Positions 1-9,935 are shown, numbered from the stretch's first letter. The stretch: DNA of 64,000 nt from Roseovarius gaetbuli (GCF_900172365.1 NZ_FWFJ01000001.1:180898-244897); one strand, 5' to 3'. Notes: generated by a model from the letters alone, not told the origin. Made by a program: numbers and translations.

Positions 1-1116
1 GGCATGCCGCTTCTGGATATGAAAGACCTTCAGGCGCTGCTGACCTGGGTCGGACAGAACGCCGATGATCTGTCGCTGCGCTATGGCAATGTCGGCGCCT
101 CGTCGGTCGGGGCGATTCAGCGCTCGCTTCTGGTGCTTGAAAATCAGGGCGGGACGCATTTCTTTGGCGAACCGGCGCTCGCGCTGGAAGACCTGATGCG
201 GGTCACGCCCGATGGGCGCGGTTATATCAACATCCTTGCCGCGGATAAATTGATCGCTTCGCCAAGGCTTTACGCGACCTTCCTGCTCTGGCTTCTGAGC
301 GAGCTGTTCGAGACCCTGCCCGAGGTGGGGGATGTCGAGAAACCCAAGCTGGTGTTCTTCTTTGACGAGGCGCATTTGCTCTTTGATGACGCCCCCAAGG
401 CGCTTGTCGACAAGGTGGAACAGGTGGCGCGGCTGATCCGCTCCAAGGGGGTGGGGATCTATTTCATCACCCAGAACCCCGACGATGTGCCCGAGGATAT
501 CCTTGGCCAGCTTGGCAACCGCTTTCAGCATGCCCTGCGCGCCTTTACCGCGCGCGATCAAAAGGCGCTCAAGCGGGCGGCGGAAACCTATCGCCCCAAT
601 CTGCGCTTTGACACGGTCGAGGCCATTCGCGATGTCGGCGTCGGCGAGGCGGTGACCTCAATGTTGCAAAACAAGGGCGTGCCGGGCGTGGTGGAACGCA
701 CCCTGATCCGCCCCCCCGCAACCCAGCTTGGGCCTTGTGATGCGGCCACCCGGCGACGGGTGATCGAGACATCGCCGGTGATGGGCAAATATGAAACCGT
801 ATTTGATCGCCACTCGGCACACGAGATGTTGCTGGCCCGCGCCGAGGCCGCCGCGAAAGAGGCGGAAGAGGCCGAGGCCCGCGAGGCCGCCGACGAGGAA
901 CGCGAGGCGCAGGCCGCCGAAAAAGAGCGCGAGTTCAAGGCGGCGCGGCGCCATTCCGGCGGTAAAAGCGAAAGCCGCTCAAGCCGGTCGCGCAAATCCA
1001 CTTCGTCTGGGGGCTTTGGCAAGGCGCTGACCGATGTGGTGCTCAAAGAGCTCAAGGGCACAACCGGGCGCCGCCTTGTGCGCGGCATCCTCGGCAGCCT
1101 GTTCAAGGGGCGGTAA
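1..1116 (+). CDS. HerA-like helicase/ATPase, DUF853 family (5' truncated)
   Basis: C-terminal part of a DUF853 (YjgR-type) HerA/FtsK-like P-loop ATPase. The frame is open from base 1, so the gene begins left of the window; the ATG at base 4 is internal because the Walker A region that this family carries at its N-terminus is missing. A Walker B-like strand ending in DEAH (LVFFFDEAHLLF, about bases 349-385) is visible. Near the end comes an Ala/Glu/Arg-rich probable coiled coil, a Ser/Arg linker, and a conserved tail (GFGKALTDVVLKELKG). It meets the next gene tail to tail with one base between the stops. The biological role of DUF853 ATPases is poorly defined; DNA translocation is inferred from the fold. 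Confidence 0.85.
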   Translation, partial: GMPLLDMKDLQALLTWVGQNADDLSLRYGNVGASSVGAIQRSLLVLENQGGTHFFGEPALALEDLMRVTPDGRGYINILAADKLIASPRLYATFLLWLLSELFETLPEVGDVEKPKLVFFFDEAHLLFDDAPKALVDKVEQVARLIRSKGVGIYFITQNPDDVPEDILGQLGNRFQHALRAFTARDQKALKRAAETYRPNLRFDTVEAIRDVGVGEAVTSMLQNKGVPGVVERTLIRPPATQLGPCDAATRRRVIETSPVMGKYETVFDRHSAHEMLLARAEAAAKEAEEAEAREAADEEREAQAAEKEREFKAARRHSGGKSESRSSRSRKSTSSGGFGKALTDVVLKELKGTTGRRLVRGILGSLFKGR

Positions 1117-1117
1117 C

Positions 1118-2089
1118 TCAGGCGCGGCGCGCGGCGATCAGATCGTCGCGCAGCGCCGCATACATCTCTTCGGCGCGCGTGATCCGGCCCTTTTTCAGGC
1201 TTTTGCTCTCGACCCGGATCAGCGCCTCGCAGCCGATGAAAAACGGCAGCCAAAGCCCGCGCTCGACACTGGTCAGTGCAAAGGCCTCTGCGAAGGCCGC
1301 AAGACCCTGTTGATCAACACCAAGGCGGCGCGCGCCCGACGGGATCATGCCCCGCCGTCCCATATGGACCAGAAAGCGCGCGATATCCTTGCAGATCGGC
1401 ATGCGGGCAGAGCCGCCGATATCAATGCCCGTCAAACGATCCTCGTTTGAAATCAGGTTGTTGGGGTGGAAATCCCCATGACAGATGGCCACCCGCCATT
1501 CCTGCGTGGCAAGTGCGGCTTCCATCCGGCGCAGCTCGTCCAGAATCTCGGCCTCGATCTTGCGCAGGCTGGCAAAGGGCTGGGTTGCTGCTGCCCGTTC
1601 GGTGCGCGCCAGCCATCCCGCCGCATTGCCCCCCCGCCAGCTTTCGCTGCCTTCGGTATAGTGGCGCAACCATTCGGCGGCGGGTCGAAGATGCTGGGCG
1701 CGCTCACTGGGATCGCTTTGCCAGAAATGCTCCAGCAAGGGCGTGCCACTGACATGCTCGATCACCAAAAGACCATGCTCTGGCACATGCAAAAGCGGCT
1801 CGGCGACGCGATAGGCCCCGCTGTTCATAAAGGGCCATATCCGCGTCATCTCGCGCCACTCGCGCGTTGTCATATCGCCCTGATCGGGGTCAAACATGCG
1901 AAACACCGCGCTGCGACCGTCAAGCGCTCCGGTCATGATCGCGCGCTTTCCCGGCATGACACGCAGCACCTCGCTCACCTCTGCACCAGCGAGATCGGGA
2001 CAGGCGGCGCGCGCGGCCTCGAAGCGCTGTTGCACGGCATAAAGCGTTTCGGGATCGGGCAGCGGGGCAGGGGGTGGATGGTCGTTCAT
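1118..2089 (-). CDS. aminoglycoside phosphotransferase (APH)-fold small-molecule kinase
   Basis: Protein of 323 residues with the APH/choline-kinase fold. The catalytic loop HGDFHPNN and the downstream metal-binding aspartate in TGIDIGG are both present, so it should be an active ATP-dependent phosphotransferase. The substrate cannot be read from sequence; such proteins phosphorylate choline, sugars, amino sugars or antibiotics, and nothing nearby suggests drug resistance. I chose the ATG at 2089 (MNDHPPP...) because the family N-terminus starts close to it. A GTG 60 bases upstream would add 20 residues with no family character. It is divergent from xseB. Confidence 0.75.
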   Translation of the reverse strand: MNDHPPPAPLPDPETLYAVQQRFEAARAACPDLAGAEVSEVLRVMPGKRAIMTGALDGRSAVFRMFDPDQGDMTTREWREMTRIWPFMNSGAYRVAEPLLHVPEHGLLVIEHVSGTPLLEHFWQSDPSERAQHLRPAAEWLRHYTEGSESWRGGNAAGWLARTERAAATQPFASLRKIEAEILDELRRMEAALATQEWRVAICHGDFHPNNLISNEDRLTGIDIGGSARMPICKDIARFLVHMGRRGMIPSGARRLGVDQQGLAAFAEAFALTSVERGLWLPFFIGCEALIRVESKSLKKGRITRAEEMYAALRDDLIAARRA

Positions 2090-2182
2090 GCCGCCACTGT
2101 CCCGCAGCCGCAAAGGGCCGTCAACCGAATTGCACCCCCGCGCCGACACGGCTATGGTGCTGCGTGAAAAACAAGCAACAGG

Positions 2183-2434
2183 ATGCCCGCAATGCCCGAT
2201 ACTCCCGTATCAGAAATGTCGTTTGAACAGGCGATGAAAGAACTGGAACAGGTAGTCGGGCGGCTGGAGCGTGGCGATGTGGCGCTTGAGGAATCGATCG
2301 CGCTTTACGGGCGCGGCGCAGAGCTCAAGAAGCGCTGCGAGGCCAAGTTGAAAGAGGCCGAGGAAAAAGTCGCAGCGATCACGCTTGACGGCGATGGTCA
2401 GCCGACCGGCACCACCCCGGTCGAGGGCCTTTGA
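2183..2434 (+). CDS. xseB: exodeoxyribonuclease VII small subunit
   Basis: 83-residue small subunit of exonuclease VII, which degrades single-stranded DNA together with XseA. It has the family hallmarks: SFEQAMKELEQVVGRLE, the LEESIALYGRG segment, and a C-terminal amphipathic helix. Length is normal for the family. xseA is not in the window. It is first in an xseB-ispA-dxs gene run found in many proteobacteria, and its stop overlaps the region of the next start. An in-frame ATG at 2192 (MPDTPVSEMS) is an alternative start. Confidence 0.93.
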   Translation: MPAMPDTPVSEMSFEQAMKELEQVVGRLERGDVALEESIALYGRGAELKKRCEAKLKEAEEKVAAITLDGDGQPTGTTPVEGL

Positions 2435-2439
2435 AGGCG

Positions 2440-3306
2440 ATGAAAACCGGGCTTTCCCAGGATGCAGCCCGCATTCAGGCGCATTTTGACACCGTTCTGA
2501 CCGCGTTCGGCACCGGCGCCGTGGCGCAAGGCATGGGGTATGCCACGCGCGGCGGCAAACGGATTCGCGGCTTTCTGGTGTTGGAAACCGCGCGCCTGCA
2601 CGATGTTGACGGCGCGCGCGCGCTCTGGCCCGCCTGCGGCATCGAGGCGCTGCATGCCTATAGCCTTGTGCATGATGACCTGCCGGCGATGGATGACGAT
2701 GATCTGCGCCGCGGTCAGCCGACGGTGCATGTGAAATGGGACGAGGCGACGGCGGTTCTTGTCGGCGATGCGCTGCAATCGCTGGCCTTCGAGCTTGTCA
2801 CTCACCCCGAGGGCGCAGAGCGCGCCGATATCCGCGCCGACCTTGCGCTTAGCCTTGCGCGTGCGGCTGGTGGTCAGGGGATGGTGCTTGGCCAGGCTCT
2901 TGATATTGCGGCAGAAACTGCACCAATCCCGCTCACGCTTGAGGAGATCACCACCCTGCAGGCGGGCAAGACCGGCGCGCTTATAACCTGGGCCGCCACC
3001 GCTGGCGCGCGCATGGGCGCGGGCGATCTTGAGCCGCTGACGCGCTATTCAAAGGCGCTTGGGCTGGCCTTTCAAATCCAGGACGATGTGATTGATGTGA
3101 CCGGCGATGCCGCCACGGTGGGCAAGGCAGTGGGCAAGGATGCCGCCGCCGGCAAGGCCACCTTTGTGTCGCTTCTCGGGCTTGATGGCGCACGCGCCGA
3201 GGCACGCTCGCTTGTTGACGCGGCCTGTGATGCGCTATCTTGCTATGGTGACAAGGCCGACACCTTGCAGCAGCTTGCGCGCTTCGTTATCTCGCGCCAG
3301 ACTTGA
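2440..3306 (+). CDS. ispA: polyprenyl (farnesyl) diphosphate synthase
   Basis: Short-chain trans-isoprenyl diphosphate synthase, 288 residues, that condenses isopentenyl and allylic diphosphates to farnesyl (possibly geranylgeranyl) diphosphate in the cytoplasm. The first aspartate-rich motif lies in [16 protein letters not shown] and the second in [19 protein letters not shown] near the N-terminus is the diphosphate-binding stretch. The ATG at 2440 has GAAGG just upstream. A TTG at 2431 that overlaps the xseB stop is possible and would add three residues. Product chain length is not certain from sequence. It sits between xseB and dxs in one operon. Confidence 0.93.
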   Translation: MKTGLSQDAARIQAHFDTVLTAFGTGAVAQGMGYATRGGKRIRGFLVLETARLHDVDGARALWPACGIEALHAYSLVHDDLPAMDDDDLRRGQPTVHVKWDEATAVLVGDALQSLAFELVTHPEGAERADIRADLALSLARAAGGQGMVLGQALDIAAETAPIPLTLEEITTLQAGKTGALITWAATAGARMGAGDLEPLTRYSKALGLAFQIQDDVIDVTGDAATVGKAVGKDAAAGKATFVSLLGLDGARAEARSLVDAACDALSCYGDKADTLQQLARFVISRQT

Positions 3307-3332
3307 TCTTTACCCCGCCAGGAGGGGCCGCA

Positions 3333-5261
3333 ATGCCGAACCGCCCAGACACACCGCTGCTTGATCAGGTCGCCACGCCGGCCGATCTCAAGCGGTTCTC
3401 CGATGCCCAGCTGACGCAGGTTGCGCATGAGTTGCGCAGCGAGACGATTTCGGCGGTCTCGGAAACCGGCGGCCATCTTGGCGCGGGGCTTGGCGTGGTC
3501 GAGTTGACCGTGGCGCTGCATGCGGTGTTTGATGCGCCGCGCGACAAGATCATCTGGGACGTCAGCCACCAGTGTTACCCCCACAAGATCCTGACCGGGC
3601 GGCGCGACCGCATCCGCACCATTCGCCAAAAGGACGGGCTGAGCGGTTTCACCAAGCGCAGCGAGAGCCCCTATGACCCGTTTGGCGCCGCCCATAGCTC
3701 GACCTCGATCAGTGCTGCGCTCGGCTTTGCCGTGGCGCGCGATCTTGGCGGCAATTGCCCCACCGGGCATGGCGACGCGATTGCCGTGATCGGCGATGGC
3801 GCGATGAGTGCGGGCATGGCGTTTGAGGCGATGAACAATGCCGGCCACCTCAAAAAGCGGCTGATTGTCATTCTCAACGACAACGAAATGTCGATTGCCC
3901 CGCCGGTTGGCGCGCTGTCGTCCTACCTCTCGCGGATGTATGCCGGCGAGCCGTTTCAGGAATTCAAGGCCGCAGCCAAGGGCGCGGTATCGCTTTTGCC
4001 GCCGCCGTTTCAGGAAGGCGCGCGCCGTGCCAAGGAGATGCTCAAGGGGCTTGCCGTGGGCGGCACCTTGTTTGAGGAGCTTGGCTTTTCCTATGTCGGC
4101 CCGATTGACGGTCATGACATGCAACAGCTTTTGCCGGTCCTGCGCACGGTGCGCCAACGCGCCACCGGGCCGATCCTCATTCACGTGCTGACCAAAAAGG
4201 GCAAGGGCTATGGCCCGGCGGAATCGGCGCGCGACGGGGGGCACGCAACGGCCAAATTCGACGTTCTGACCGGCAAGCAGGCCAAGGCGCCCTCGAATGC
4301 GCCAAGCTATACCCGCGTCTTTGCCGACGCTCTCTTGGCCGAGGCGGCGCGCGACGACAAGATTTGCGCGGTGACGGCGGCGATGCCCGATGGCACCGGT
4401 CTTGATCTCTTCGCAAGCCGTCATCCCTCGCGCTGTTTCGACGTTGGCATCGCCGAACAGCACGCGGTGACCTTTTGTGCCGGGCTTGCGGCGGGCGGGC
4501 TCAAGCCGTTTTGCGCGCTTTACTCGACGTTCCTGCAACGCGGCTATGATCAGGTCGTGCATGATGTGGCAATCCAACGCCTGCCGGTGCGCTTTGCGAT
4601 TGATCGCGCAGGGTTGGTCGGGGCTGATGGCGCGACCCATGCGGGCGCGTTTGACACCGCCTTTCTGGCCAACCTGCCGGGCATCGTGGTGATGGCCGCC
4701 TCTGACGAGGCCGAGCTTGTGCATATGGTCGCCACCGCCGCCGCGCATGACGAAGGGCCGATTGCATTCCGCTATCCGCGCGGCGAAGGCATGGGCGTCG
4801 AGATGCCCGAACGCGGCGAGGTGCTTGAGATCGGCAAAGGCCGGATGATCGCAGAAGGCAGCCGCGTCGCGATCCTGTCCTTTGGCACCCGCCTTGGCGA
4901 GGTTCTAAAGGCCGCCGAGGCCCTGCGCGCGCGCGGCATCACGCCCACAATCGCCGACGCGCGCTTTGCCAAGCCGCTGGACGAGGCGATGATCCTTGAT
5001 CTGGTCGCCAATCACGAGGCGCTGATCACCATCGAAGAAGGCGCCATCGGCGGCTTTGGCAGCCATGTCGCACAGTTACTGGCCGAGCATGGTGTTTTTG
5101 ATCAGGGCTTCAAGTTCCGTTCCATGGTGCTGCCGGATATCTTCATTGATCAGGCAAGCCCGGCGGATATGTATGCGGTTGCCGGTCTTGGCGCTGCAGA
5201 GATTGAGGCCAAGGTGCTTGATGTGCTGGATATCGCCCAAATCGGTGGAAAACGCGCCTGA
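3333..5261 (+). CDS. dxs: 1-deoxy-D-xylulose-5-phosphate synthase
   Basis: Thiamine-diphosphate enzyme of 642 residues that joins pyruvate and glyceraldehyde 3-phosphate in the first step of the MEP isoprenoid pathway. The TPP/Mg motif begins at [18 protein letters not shown] and the pyrimidine-domain signature is [10 protein letters not shown]; the transketolase C-terminal domain is complete. The start at 3333 is preceded by a strong AGGAGG at 3320-3325; an upstream in-frame codon at 3303 lacks support. Being 27 bases after ispA, it places precursor supply and chain elongation under one transcript. Confidence 0.96.
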   Translation: MPNRPDTPLLDQVATPADLKRFSDAQLTQVAHELRSETISAVSETGGHLGAGLGVVELTVALHAVFDAPRDKIIWDVSHQCYPHKILTGRRDRIRTIRQKDGLSGFTKRSESPYDPFGAAHSSTSISAALGFAVARDLGGNCPTGHGDAIAVIGDGAMSAGMAFEAMNNAGHLKKRLIVILNDNEMSIAPPVGALSSYLSRMYAGEPFQEFKAAAKGAVSLLPPPFQEGARRAKEMLKGLAVGGTLFEELGFSYVGPIDGHDMQQLLPVLRTVRQRATGPILIHVLTKKGKGYGPAESARDGGHATAKFDVLTGKQAKAPSNAPSYTRVFADALLAEAARDDKICAVTAAMPDGTGLDLFASRHPSRCFDVGIAEQHAVTFCAGLAAGGLKPFCALYSTFLQRGYDQVVHDVAIQRLPVRFAIDRAGLVGADGATHAGAFDTAFLANLPGIVVMAASDEAELVHMVATAAAHDEGPIAFRYPRGEGMGVEMPERGEVLEIGKGRMIAEGSRVAILSFGTRLGEVLKAAEALRARGITPTIADARFAKPLDEAMILDLVANHEALITIEEGAIGGFGSHVAQLLAEHGVFDQGFKFRSMVLPDIFIDQASPADMYAVAGLGAAEIEAKVLDVLDIAQIGGKRA

Positions 5262-5317
5262 CGCTCCCATATCAAGGGAACCTGATGGTAACATGAGGCC
5301 CCGATGGAGGCGAACCG

Positions 5318-6409
5318 ATGATCCGTTTCACCGCATTTATTCTGGCTCTCGGCCTTGCGTTTGGCCCGGCACAGGCCATGGACAGCAGCGCCGGACCCCT
5401 CACCGTCACGCGCATGGCGGATCGGCTTGACGAACCTTGGTCTCTCGGGTTTCTGCCGGAGGGCGGCGTGCTGATCACCGAACGCGGGGGGCGGCTTTTG
5501 CGGGTGGACGAGACCGGGCGGCAGGCGATCAAAGGCGTGCCCAAGGTGGCGACACGCGGGCAGGGCGGCTTGCTTGACGTTCTCGTGCCGCGCGATTTCG
5601 CCCAATCCCGACAGCTCTAATTCACCTACGCCAAATCGCAACCGGGCGGCGAGGGCACGGCGATTGCCCATGCCCGCCTTGCCCCCGGCGCGGATCGCCT
5701 GACGGATTGGACCGTGATTTTCGAGCTGACACCGGGCTCATCCGGCGGGCGCCACTTCGGAAGCTGCCTTGTCGAAGCGCGCGACGGCTTGCTTTATGCC
5801 AGCATCGGCGAGCGCGGTGATCGCCCCTCTGCGCAGGACCTTTCGCGCGAGAACGGCAGCATCATCCGGATCGCCCGCGACGGCAGCATCCCCGCCGACA
5901 ACCCCTTCGCCAAAACCCCCGGTGCGCAGCCTGAAATCTGGTCTTACGGCCATCGCAACCCGCAGGGCGCGGCGCTTGATCTGGATGGCGCCCTCTGGGC
6001 GGTCGAGCACGGCGCGCGCGGCGGCGACGAGGTAAACCGGATCAAGCCCGGCGCGAATTACGGCTGGCCGGTGATTTCCTATGGCCGCCACTACTCGGGT
6101 CTCAAGATCGGCGAAGGCACGGCCAAACCCGGCATGGAGCAACCCGCGCATTACTGGGATCCCTCAATCGCGCCCTCCGGCTTGATGATCTATTCCGTGG
6201 CGCTCTGGCCCGAATGGCGCGGGGATTTCTTTGTAGGAAGCCTCAAGTTCGGCTATATCTCGCGCCTCTCAGGCACGCCGCTCAGCGAAGTTGAACAGCT
6301 CAAATCCGCAGAGACCAAACGCGTTCGCGACATCCGCGAGGCCCCCGATGGCAGCATCTGGTTTCTCAGTGTCGCAGATGGCGCGGCCTATCGGATCAGC
6401 CCCAAATAG
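5318..6409 (+). pseudogene. PQQ-dependent sugar dehydrogenase, interrupted by an in-frame stop codon
   Basis: Soluble aldose (glucose/sorbosone) dehydrogenase-type beta-propeller protein, exported: the first 23 residues are a signal peptide ending FGPAQA. The frame runs from ATG 5318 (GGAGG upstream) but hits TAA at 5618-5620, then continues in the same frame with FTYAKSQPGG and full family content to TGA at 6409. Later motifs include GGRHFGS, YGHRNPQG and EHGARGGDE. The surroundings (...RQL-stop-FTYAK) fit a tyrosine codon changed by one base. No indel is needed. Unless the stop is a sequencing error or is read through, the enzyme is lost; a start at 5714 would omit about the first third. 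Confidence 0.8.
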
Positions 6410-6423
6410 GACCAAATCCACCT

Positions 6424-6473
6424 GTTTCTTCTTGCTTTAAATATCCCGGGGGTGTGGGGGCTGGCCCCCGCAA
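6424..6473 (-). terminator. 3' hairpin plus conserved ATATTT...GAAGAAA tail downstream of the GlxA-type gene
   Basis: Read on the minus strand, about 15 bases after the stop of the GlxA-type regulator, a GGGGG/CCCCC hairpin is followed by CCCGGGATATTTAAAGCA and then AGAAGAAAC. The layout matches elements behind yicC and the hydroxybutyrate dehydrogenase gene. There is no long T-tract, so intrinsic termination strength is uncertain. Confidence 0.45.
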
Positions 6474-6487
6474 ATGACAGACCGCCT

Positions 6488-7507
6488 TCAGACTGAAAGC
6501 CGCGAGGCCTGAGCGCCGCGTTCGCGGTAAGGGGTGGTGTTGTAATGCGCCCGGTAGCATTTCGAAAAATGCGAGGGCGAGGCAAAGCCACAGGCAAGTG
6601 CCACGTTGATCACCGTCATATCGGTCTGCATCAACAGGTTGCGCGCCTTTTGCAGGCGCAGCTCCATGTAATAGCGCTTTGGACTGCGGCTTAGATAGCG
6701 GCGAAACAGGCGCTCAAGCTGGCGGGTCGACATGCCGACCTCTTTGGCCAGAACCGAGGGGCTGATCGGCTCTTCGATATTGCTCTCCATCATCTGGATA
6801 ACCTGGCTTAGCTTGGGATGACGCACGCCGATCCGGGTCGGCACCGACAGGCGCTGTGTGTCCTGATCGGTGCGGATCGAGGAATAGATCAGCTGATCGG
6901 CCACCGCATTGGCAAGCTTTTCACCGTGATCATCGGCGATGATATTGAGCATCAGGTCAATCGAAGAGGTGCCCCCCGCCGTGGTCATCCGGTTGCCATC
7001 CACCACGAAGACCGATTTGGTCAGGTTCACATCCTCGAACTCTTCGAGAAAGCTGTCGTGATTCTCCCAATGGATCGTGGCGCGCTTGCCATCCAGAAGA
7101 CCGGCCTTGGCCAGAACATAGGCCGCCGTGCACAGCCCGCCTATCTTGATGCCGCGCCGCGCTTCGCGCCGGACCCAGTTCAGGATACGCTTGGTCGCGG
7201 CGGCCTGGACATCCATGCCGCTGCACAACATCACGACATCTTCCCGGTTCAGTTCTGAAAGCGGGAAATCCACATGAAAGCGCGCCCCGGCCGAACATTG
7301 CACCGTATCACCGTTCTCGCCGATATCGTCCGTATCACCAGAAATCGCCCAGTCATAAAGCTTGGCCCCTGACATCCGGTTGGCAATGCGCAGACATTCG
7401 ACCGCCGACGCAAAGCTGAGCAACGAGAAATTATCCAACAACACAAAAACAAAGCGCTTTGCCGTTTTGGGCGCGCTGACTTCGATTTTGGCGGTGTTGG
7501 ATTTCAT
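6488..7507 (-). CDS. GlxA family AraC-type transcriptional regulator
   Basis: 339-residue regulator. Residues about 15-190 form a DJ-1/PfpI (class I amidotransferase-like) sensor domain (FVFVLLDNFSLLSFASA at the start, LCTAAYVLAKAGLLDG at the nucleophile-elbow position). Residues about 230-330 are a double helix-turn-helix AraC domain (LAKEVGMSTRQLERLFRRYL; VALACGFASPSHFSKCYR). Relatives such as GbdR, CdhR and ArgR control betaine, carnitine or arginine use, but the ligand here is unknown. It is divergent from the DAHP synthase gene; an 18-bp imperfect palindrome lies between them. Confidence 0.88.
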   Translation of the reverse strand: MKSNTAKIEVSAPKTAKRFVFVLLDNFSLLSFASAVECLRIANRMSGAKLYDWAISGDTDDIGENGDTVQCSAGARFHVDFPLSELNREDVVMLCSGMDVQAAATKRILNWVRREARRGIKIGGLCTAAYVLAKAGLLDGKRATIHWENHDSFLEEFEDVNLTKSVFVVDGNRMTTAGGTSSIDLMLNIIADDHGEKLANAVADQLIYSSIRTDQDTQRLSVPTRIGVRHPKLSQVIQMMESNIEEPISPSVLAKEVGMSTRQLERLFRRYLSRSPKRYYMELRLQKARNLLMQTDMTVINVALACGFASPSHFSKCYRAHYNTTPYRERGAQASRLSV

Positions 7508-7589
7508 GGTCTTCGAATCCCTACGAAACTAGGCTGTTAATCGGGTCTGTCACGAAAACAGCGTTATTGACAAGACATACGGGCGCGAA

Positions 7590-7607
7590 TTGCATGAATT
7601 CCTGCAA
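7590..7607. promoter_or_regulatory. imperfect 18-bp palindrome in the divergent glxA-type/DAHP synthase promoter region
   Basis: TTGCATGAATTCCTGCAA is symmetric except at one base pair. It lies 72 bases before the DAHP synthase start and 83 bases before the divergent regulator. A TATATG hexamer at 7612-7617 could be a -10 element with TTGCAT (7590-7595) as its -35 partner, so a protein bound here would overlap the promoter. Assignment as an operator is inference. Confidence 0.4.
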
Positions 7608-7678
7608 TACCTATATGGTCACTTGGGGGTCGCCTTAGTATAGACGAAACCTAGAATTCGACAAAGCGGAGAAAGACA

Positions 7679-9049
7679 ATGACGCAATGGCACAAATCGG
7701 ACTGGCGCGCGAAACCGCGGATACAGATGCCAGATTATACCGATGCCGCCGCACTTTCGGCGGCTGAGGCCCGGCTGACGCAGTACCCTCCGCTGGTTTT
7801 TGCAGGCGAGGCGCGCCGTCTCAAACAGCAATTGGGCGCGGCTTCGCGCGGCGAGGCGTTCCTGCTTCAGGGCGGCGATTGCGCCGAGAGCTTTGAACAG
7901 TTCAGCGCCGATGCGATCCGCGACACCTTCAAGGTGATGCTGCAAATGGCGATGGTTCTGACCTATGGCGCCAAGGTGCCAGTGGTCAAGGTTGGCCGTA
8001 TGGCCGGGCAATTTGCCAAGCCGCGCTCGGCTCCGACCGAAGTGGTGAACGGTGTCGAGTTGCCAAGCTATCGCGGCGATATCATCAACGATCTGGCCTT
8101 CACGCCGGAATCGCGCATTCCCAATCCTGAAAAGATGTTGCAGGCCTATACTCAGGCGGCGGCGACGCTCAACCTGTTGCGCGCCTTTTCGACGGGCGGC
8201 TATGCGGATGTGCATCAGGTGCACGCCTGGACCCTTGGATTTACCGAATCCGAGAAGGCCGCCAAGTATCGCGAAATGGCCAATCACATCAGTGATGCGC
8301 TTGATTTCATGAAGGCTGCCGGGATTGACAGTGATCGCGCACATACGCTCAAGACCGTCGATTTCTATACCAGCCACGAATCGCTTCTGCTGGAATATGA
8401 AGAGGCGCTGACGCGGCTTGATTCGACCTCGGGCAAATGGCTTGCGGGCTCTGGTCACATGCTCTGGATCGGGGATCGCACCCGCCAGCCGGACGGCGCG
8501 CATGTGGAATTCCTGAGCGGTGTTCTGAACCCGATTGGCCTTAAATGCGGGCCGACCATGACCAGCGAAGACCTCAAACTGCTTCTGGCCAAGCTCAACC
8601 CGAGCAACGAGGCCGGGCGTCTGACCCTGATCGCGCGGTTTGGGGCGGGCAAGGTGGCCGACAACCTGCCGCGTCTGATCAAGACCGTCGAGGAAGAGGG
8701 CGCCAATGTGCTCTGGGTATGTGATCCTATGCATGGCAACACGATCAAATCGGCCACCGGATATAAAACCCGGCCGTTTGAATCGGTTCTGCGCGAGGTC
8801 CGCGAATTCTTTGGCATCCACAAGGCCGAGGGCACTATTCCCGGCGGTGTGCATTTCGAGATGACCGGTCAGGACGTGACCGAATGCACCGGCGGCATGC
8901 GTGCGCTGAGCGACGAAAACCTGAGCGATCGTTATCACACCGCCTGCGATCCGCGCCTGAATGCAAGTCAATCGCTTGAGCTGGCGTTTCTGGTCGCCGA
9001 AGAGCTTTCGGCGCTGCGGGTTGAGCGCCAGCAAGCCGAAGCAGGTTAA
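7679..9049 (+). CDS. class II 3-deoxy-7-phosphoheptulonate (DAHP) synthase
   Basis: 456-residue plant/mycobacterial-type (class II) DAHP synthase that condenses phosphoenolpyruvate with erythrose 4-phosphate at the entry of the shikimate pathway. Family motifs include [12 protein letters not shown] near residue 60, the [12 protein letters not shown] segment, and CDPMHGNT with [12 protein letters not shown] toward the C-terminus, which supply phosphate- and metal-binding residues. GGAGA precedes the ATG. It is monocistronic, closed by a perfect 13-bp hairpin terminator. Another shikimate enzyme, aroQ, lies 18 kb away. Confidence 0.96.
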   Translation: MTQWHKSDWRAKPRIQMPDYTDAAALSAAEARLTQYPPLVFAGEARRLKQQLGAASRGEAFLLQGGDCAESFEQFSADAIRDTFKVMLQMAMVLTYGAKVPVVKVGRMAGQFAKPRSAPTEVVNGVELPSYRGDIINDLAFTPESRIPNPEKMLQAYTQAAATLNLLRAFSTGGYADVHQVHAWTLGFTESEKAAKYREMANHISDALDFMKAAGIDSDRAHTLKTVDFYTSHESLLLEYEEALTRLDSTSGKWLAGSGHMLWIGDRTRQPDGAHVEFLSGVLNPIGLKCGPTMTSEDLKLLLAKLNPSNEAGRLTLIARFGAGKVADNLPRLIKTVEEEGANVLWVCDPMHGNTIKSATGYKTRPFESVLREVREFFGIHKAEGTIPGGVHFEMTGQDVTECTGGMRALSDENLSDRYHTACDPRLNASQSLELAFLVAEELSALRVERQQAEAG

Positions 9050-9077
9050 GAACGCAGTGCAACACCCTGTTTTACAT

Positions 9078-9120
9078 TAAAAAAGGCGGCGCAATGATCA
9101 TCCCTGCGCCGCCTTTTCCC
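9078..9120. terminator. bidirectional intrinsic terminator between DAHP synthase and PAS gene
   Basis: Perfect 13-bp stem: AAAAGGCGGCGCA (9081-9093) pairs with TGCGCCGCCTTTT (9105-9117). It has A-rich and T-rich flanks, so it can stop transcription from both convergent genes. Confidence 0.9.
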
Positions 9121-9150
9121 GTTTGATCCTTGGGTTGGAGGGCCCCCGGA

Positions 9151-9810
9151 TTACTTGACCACCCGAAGGTAGTCGCGCGCCGAACGATGGATCGGCTTTT
9201 CAGAAGGCGCACGCGGGCCATCATCCAGACCACCGGGCAGGGCGCGCATGCCGTTGGAGTCGATCCCGGCAACAAGCGGCTCCACATGGCTGTTCACGAT
9301 CTCGAAGCGGCGCGAGGCGCGGCCAATCTGGCCCTTGCTGACAAAACAGCCGAGCGCGCGCGACACATCGCCCAGATCGCTGCGCAGCGGCAGCATGATC
9401 AGAGTGCCGGTCAGTTCCGGGCGCCCGACACCGGCCTTGCTGCGAAGATCAAGGCGGATGGCCGCCGGGCGATCAAACACATCGACCAGTTTAAGCGCGA
9501 AGTCATCGCGGTCGGCAGGGGTGATGAAGCTGCTGAGTGGCATGCCGCGCACTTCCATGCCCATGAGATCGCTCAGATGCATGCCCGCGATCCGCAGACG
9601 TGTGACACCCGGCGCGATCCGCTCGGCGATAAAGGCGTTGGACAACAGCGGCTCGATCCGGCGCGGGTCGATATCCGACCGGCGCGGCACATCATGGCCC
9701 TTGCGCATGCTGTTCCAATAGGCGCGGAAGTCACGCATATGTTCGGCCTGCCGGTCGATTGCACTGCCGGGGCGCGGGGTGACCACTGAACTGATTACGT
9801 CGTCCTGCAT
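9151..9810 (-). CDS. PAS domain protein, PAS_5 (PF07310) family
   Basis: 219-residue soluble protein matching the alphaproteobacterial PAS_5 family: an N-terminal FRAYWNSMRKGHDVPRRSDI segment, then IDPRRIEPLLSNAFIAER and TRLRIAGMHLSDLMGMEVRG. No kinase, cyclase or DNA-binding domain follows. These proteins are generally uncharacterised; a sensory or structural role is inferred from the fold only. AGAAGG lies upstream of the ATG. It is convergent with DAHP synthase and divergent from yicC. Confidence 0.8.
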   Translation of the reverse strand: MQDDVISSVVTPRPGSAIDRQAEHMRDFRAYWNSMRKGHDVPRRSDIDPRRIEPLLSNAFIAERIAPGVTRLRIAGMHLSDLMGMEVRGMPLSSFITPADRDDFALKLVDVFDRPAAIRLDLRSKAGVGRPELTGTLIMLPLRSDLGDVSRALGCFVSKGQIGRASRRFEIVNSHVEPLVAGIDSNGMRALPGGLDDGPRAPSEKPIHRSARDYLRVVK

Positions 9811-9905
9811 CTTTCAAAACCTTCTCTGAATGTCATTGTCCGTCTTGTGCGACGGTCACCGGTTTGCCTTAATTCGCATATGACCCACCGTACTGTGACT
9901 TTAAT

Positions 9906-9935
9906 TTGACACATTTGTGCCCCGATTTGTCTAAA
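9906..9935 (+). promoter_or_regulatory. candidate sigma-70 promoter for yicC
   Basis: TTGACA at 9906-9911 (exact -35 consensus) and TCTAAA at 9930-9935 are separated by 18 bases, about 110 bases before the yicC start. The rest of the 237-base gap between the PAS gene and yicC shows no coding potential. Confidence 0.5.

Noticed and set aside
1118..2089. Aminoglycoside resistance gene
   Set aside because: The APH fold is shared by many metabolic kinases, and no mobile element or resistance context surrounds it.
3243..4748. Minus-strand open frame of 501 codons antisense to dxs
   Set aside because: It lies within a clear dxs gene, has no family motifs, and such long antisense frames are common in GC-rich coding DNA.
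5714..6409. Separate 231-residue protein starting at 5714
   Set aside because: It is the in-phase continuation of the frame interrupted at 5618-5620; there is no ribosome-binding site and the family N-terminus would be missing.
7619..9034. Minus-strand open frame of 471 codons antisense to DAHP synthase
   Set aside because: Complete overlap with a well-supported enzyme gene; composition (Arg/His/Gly-rich) is typical of a shadow frame.
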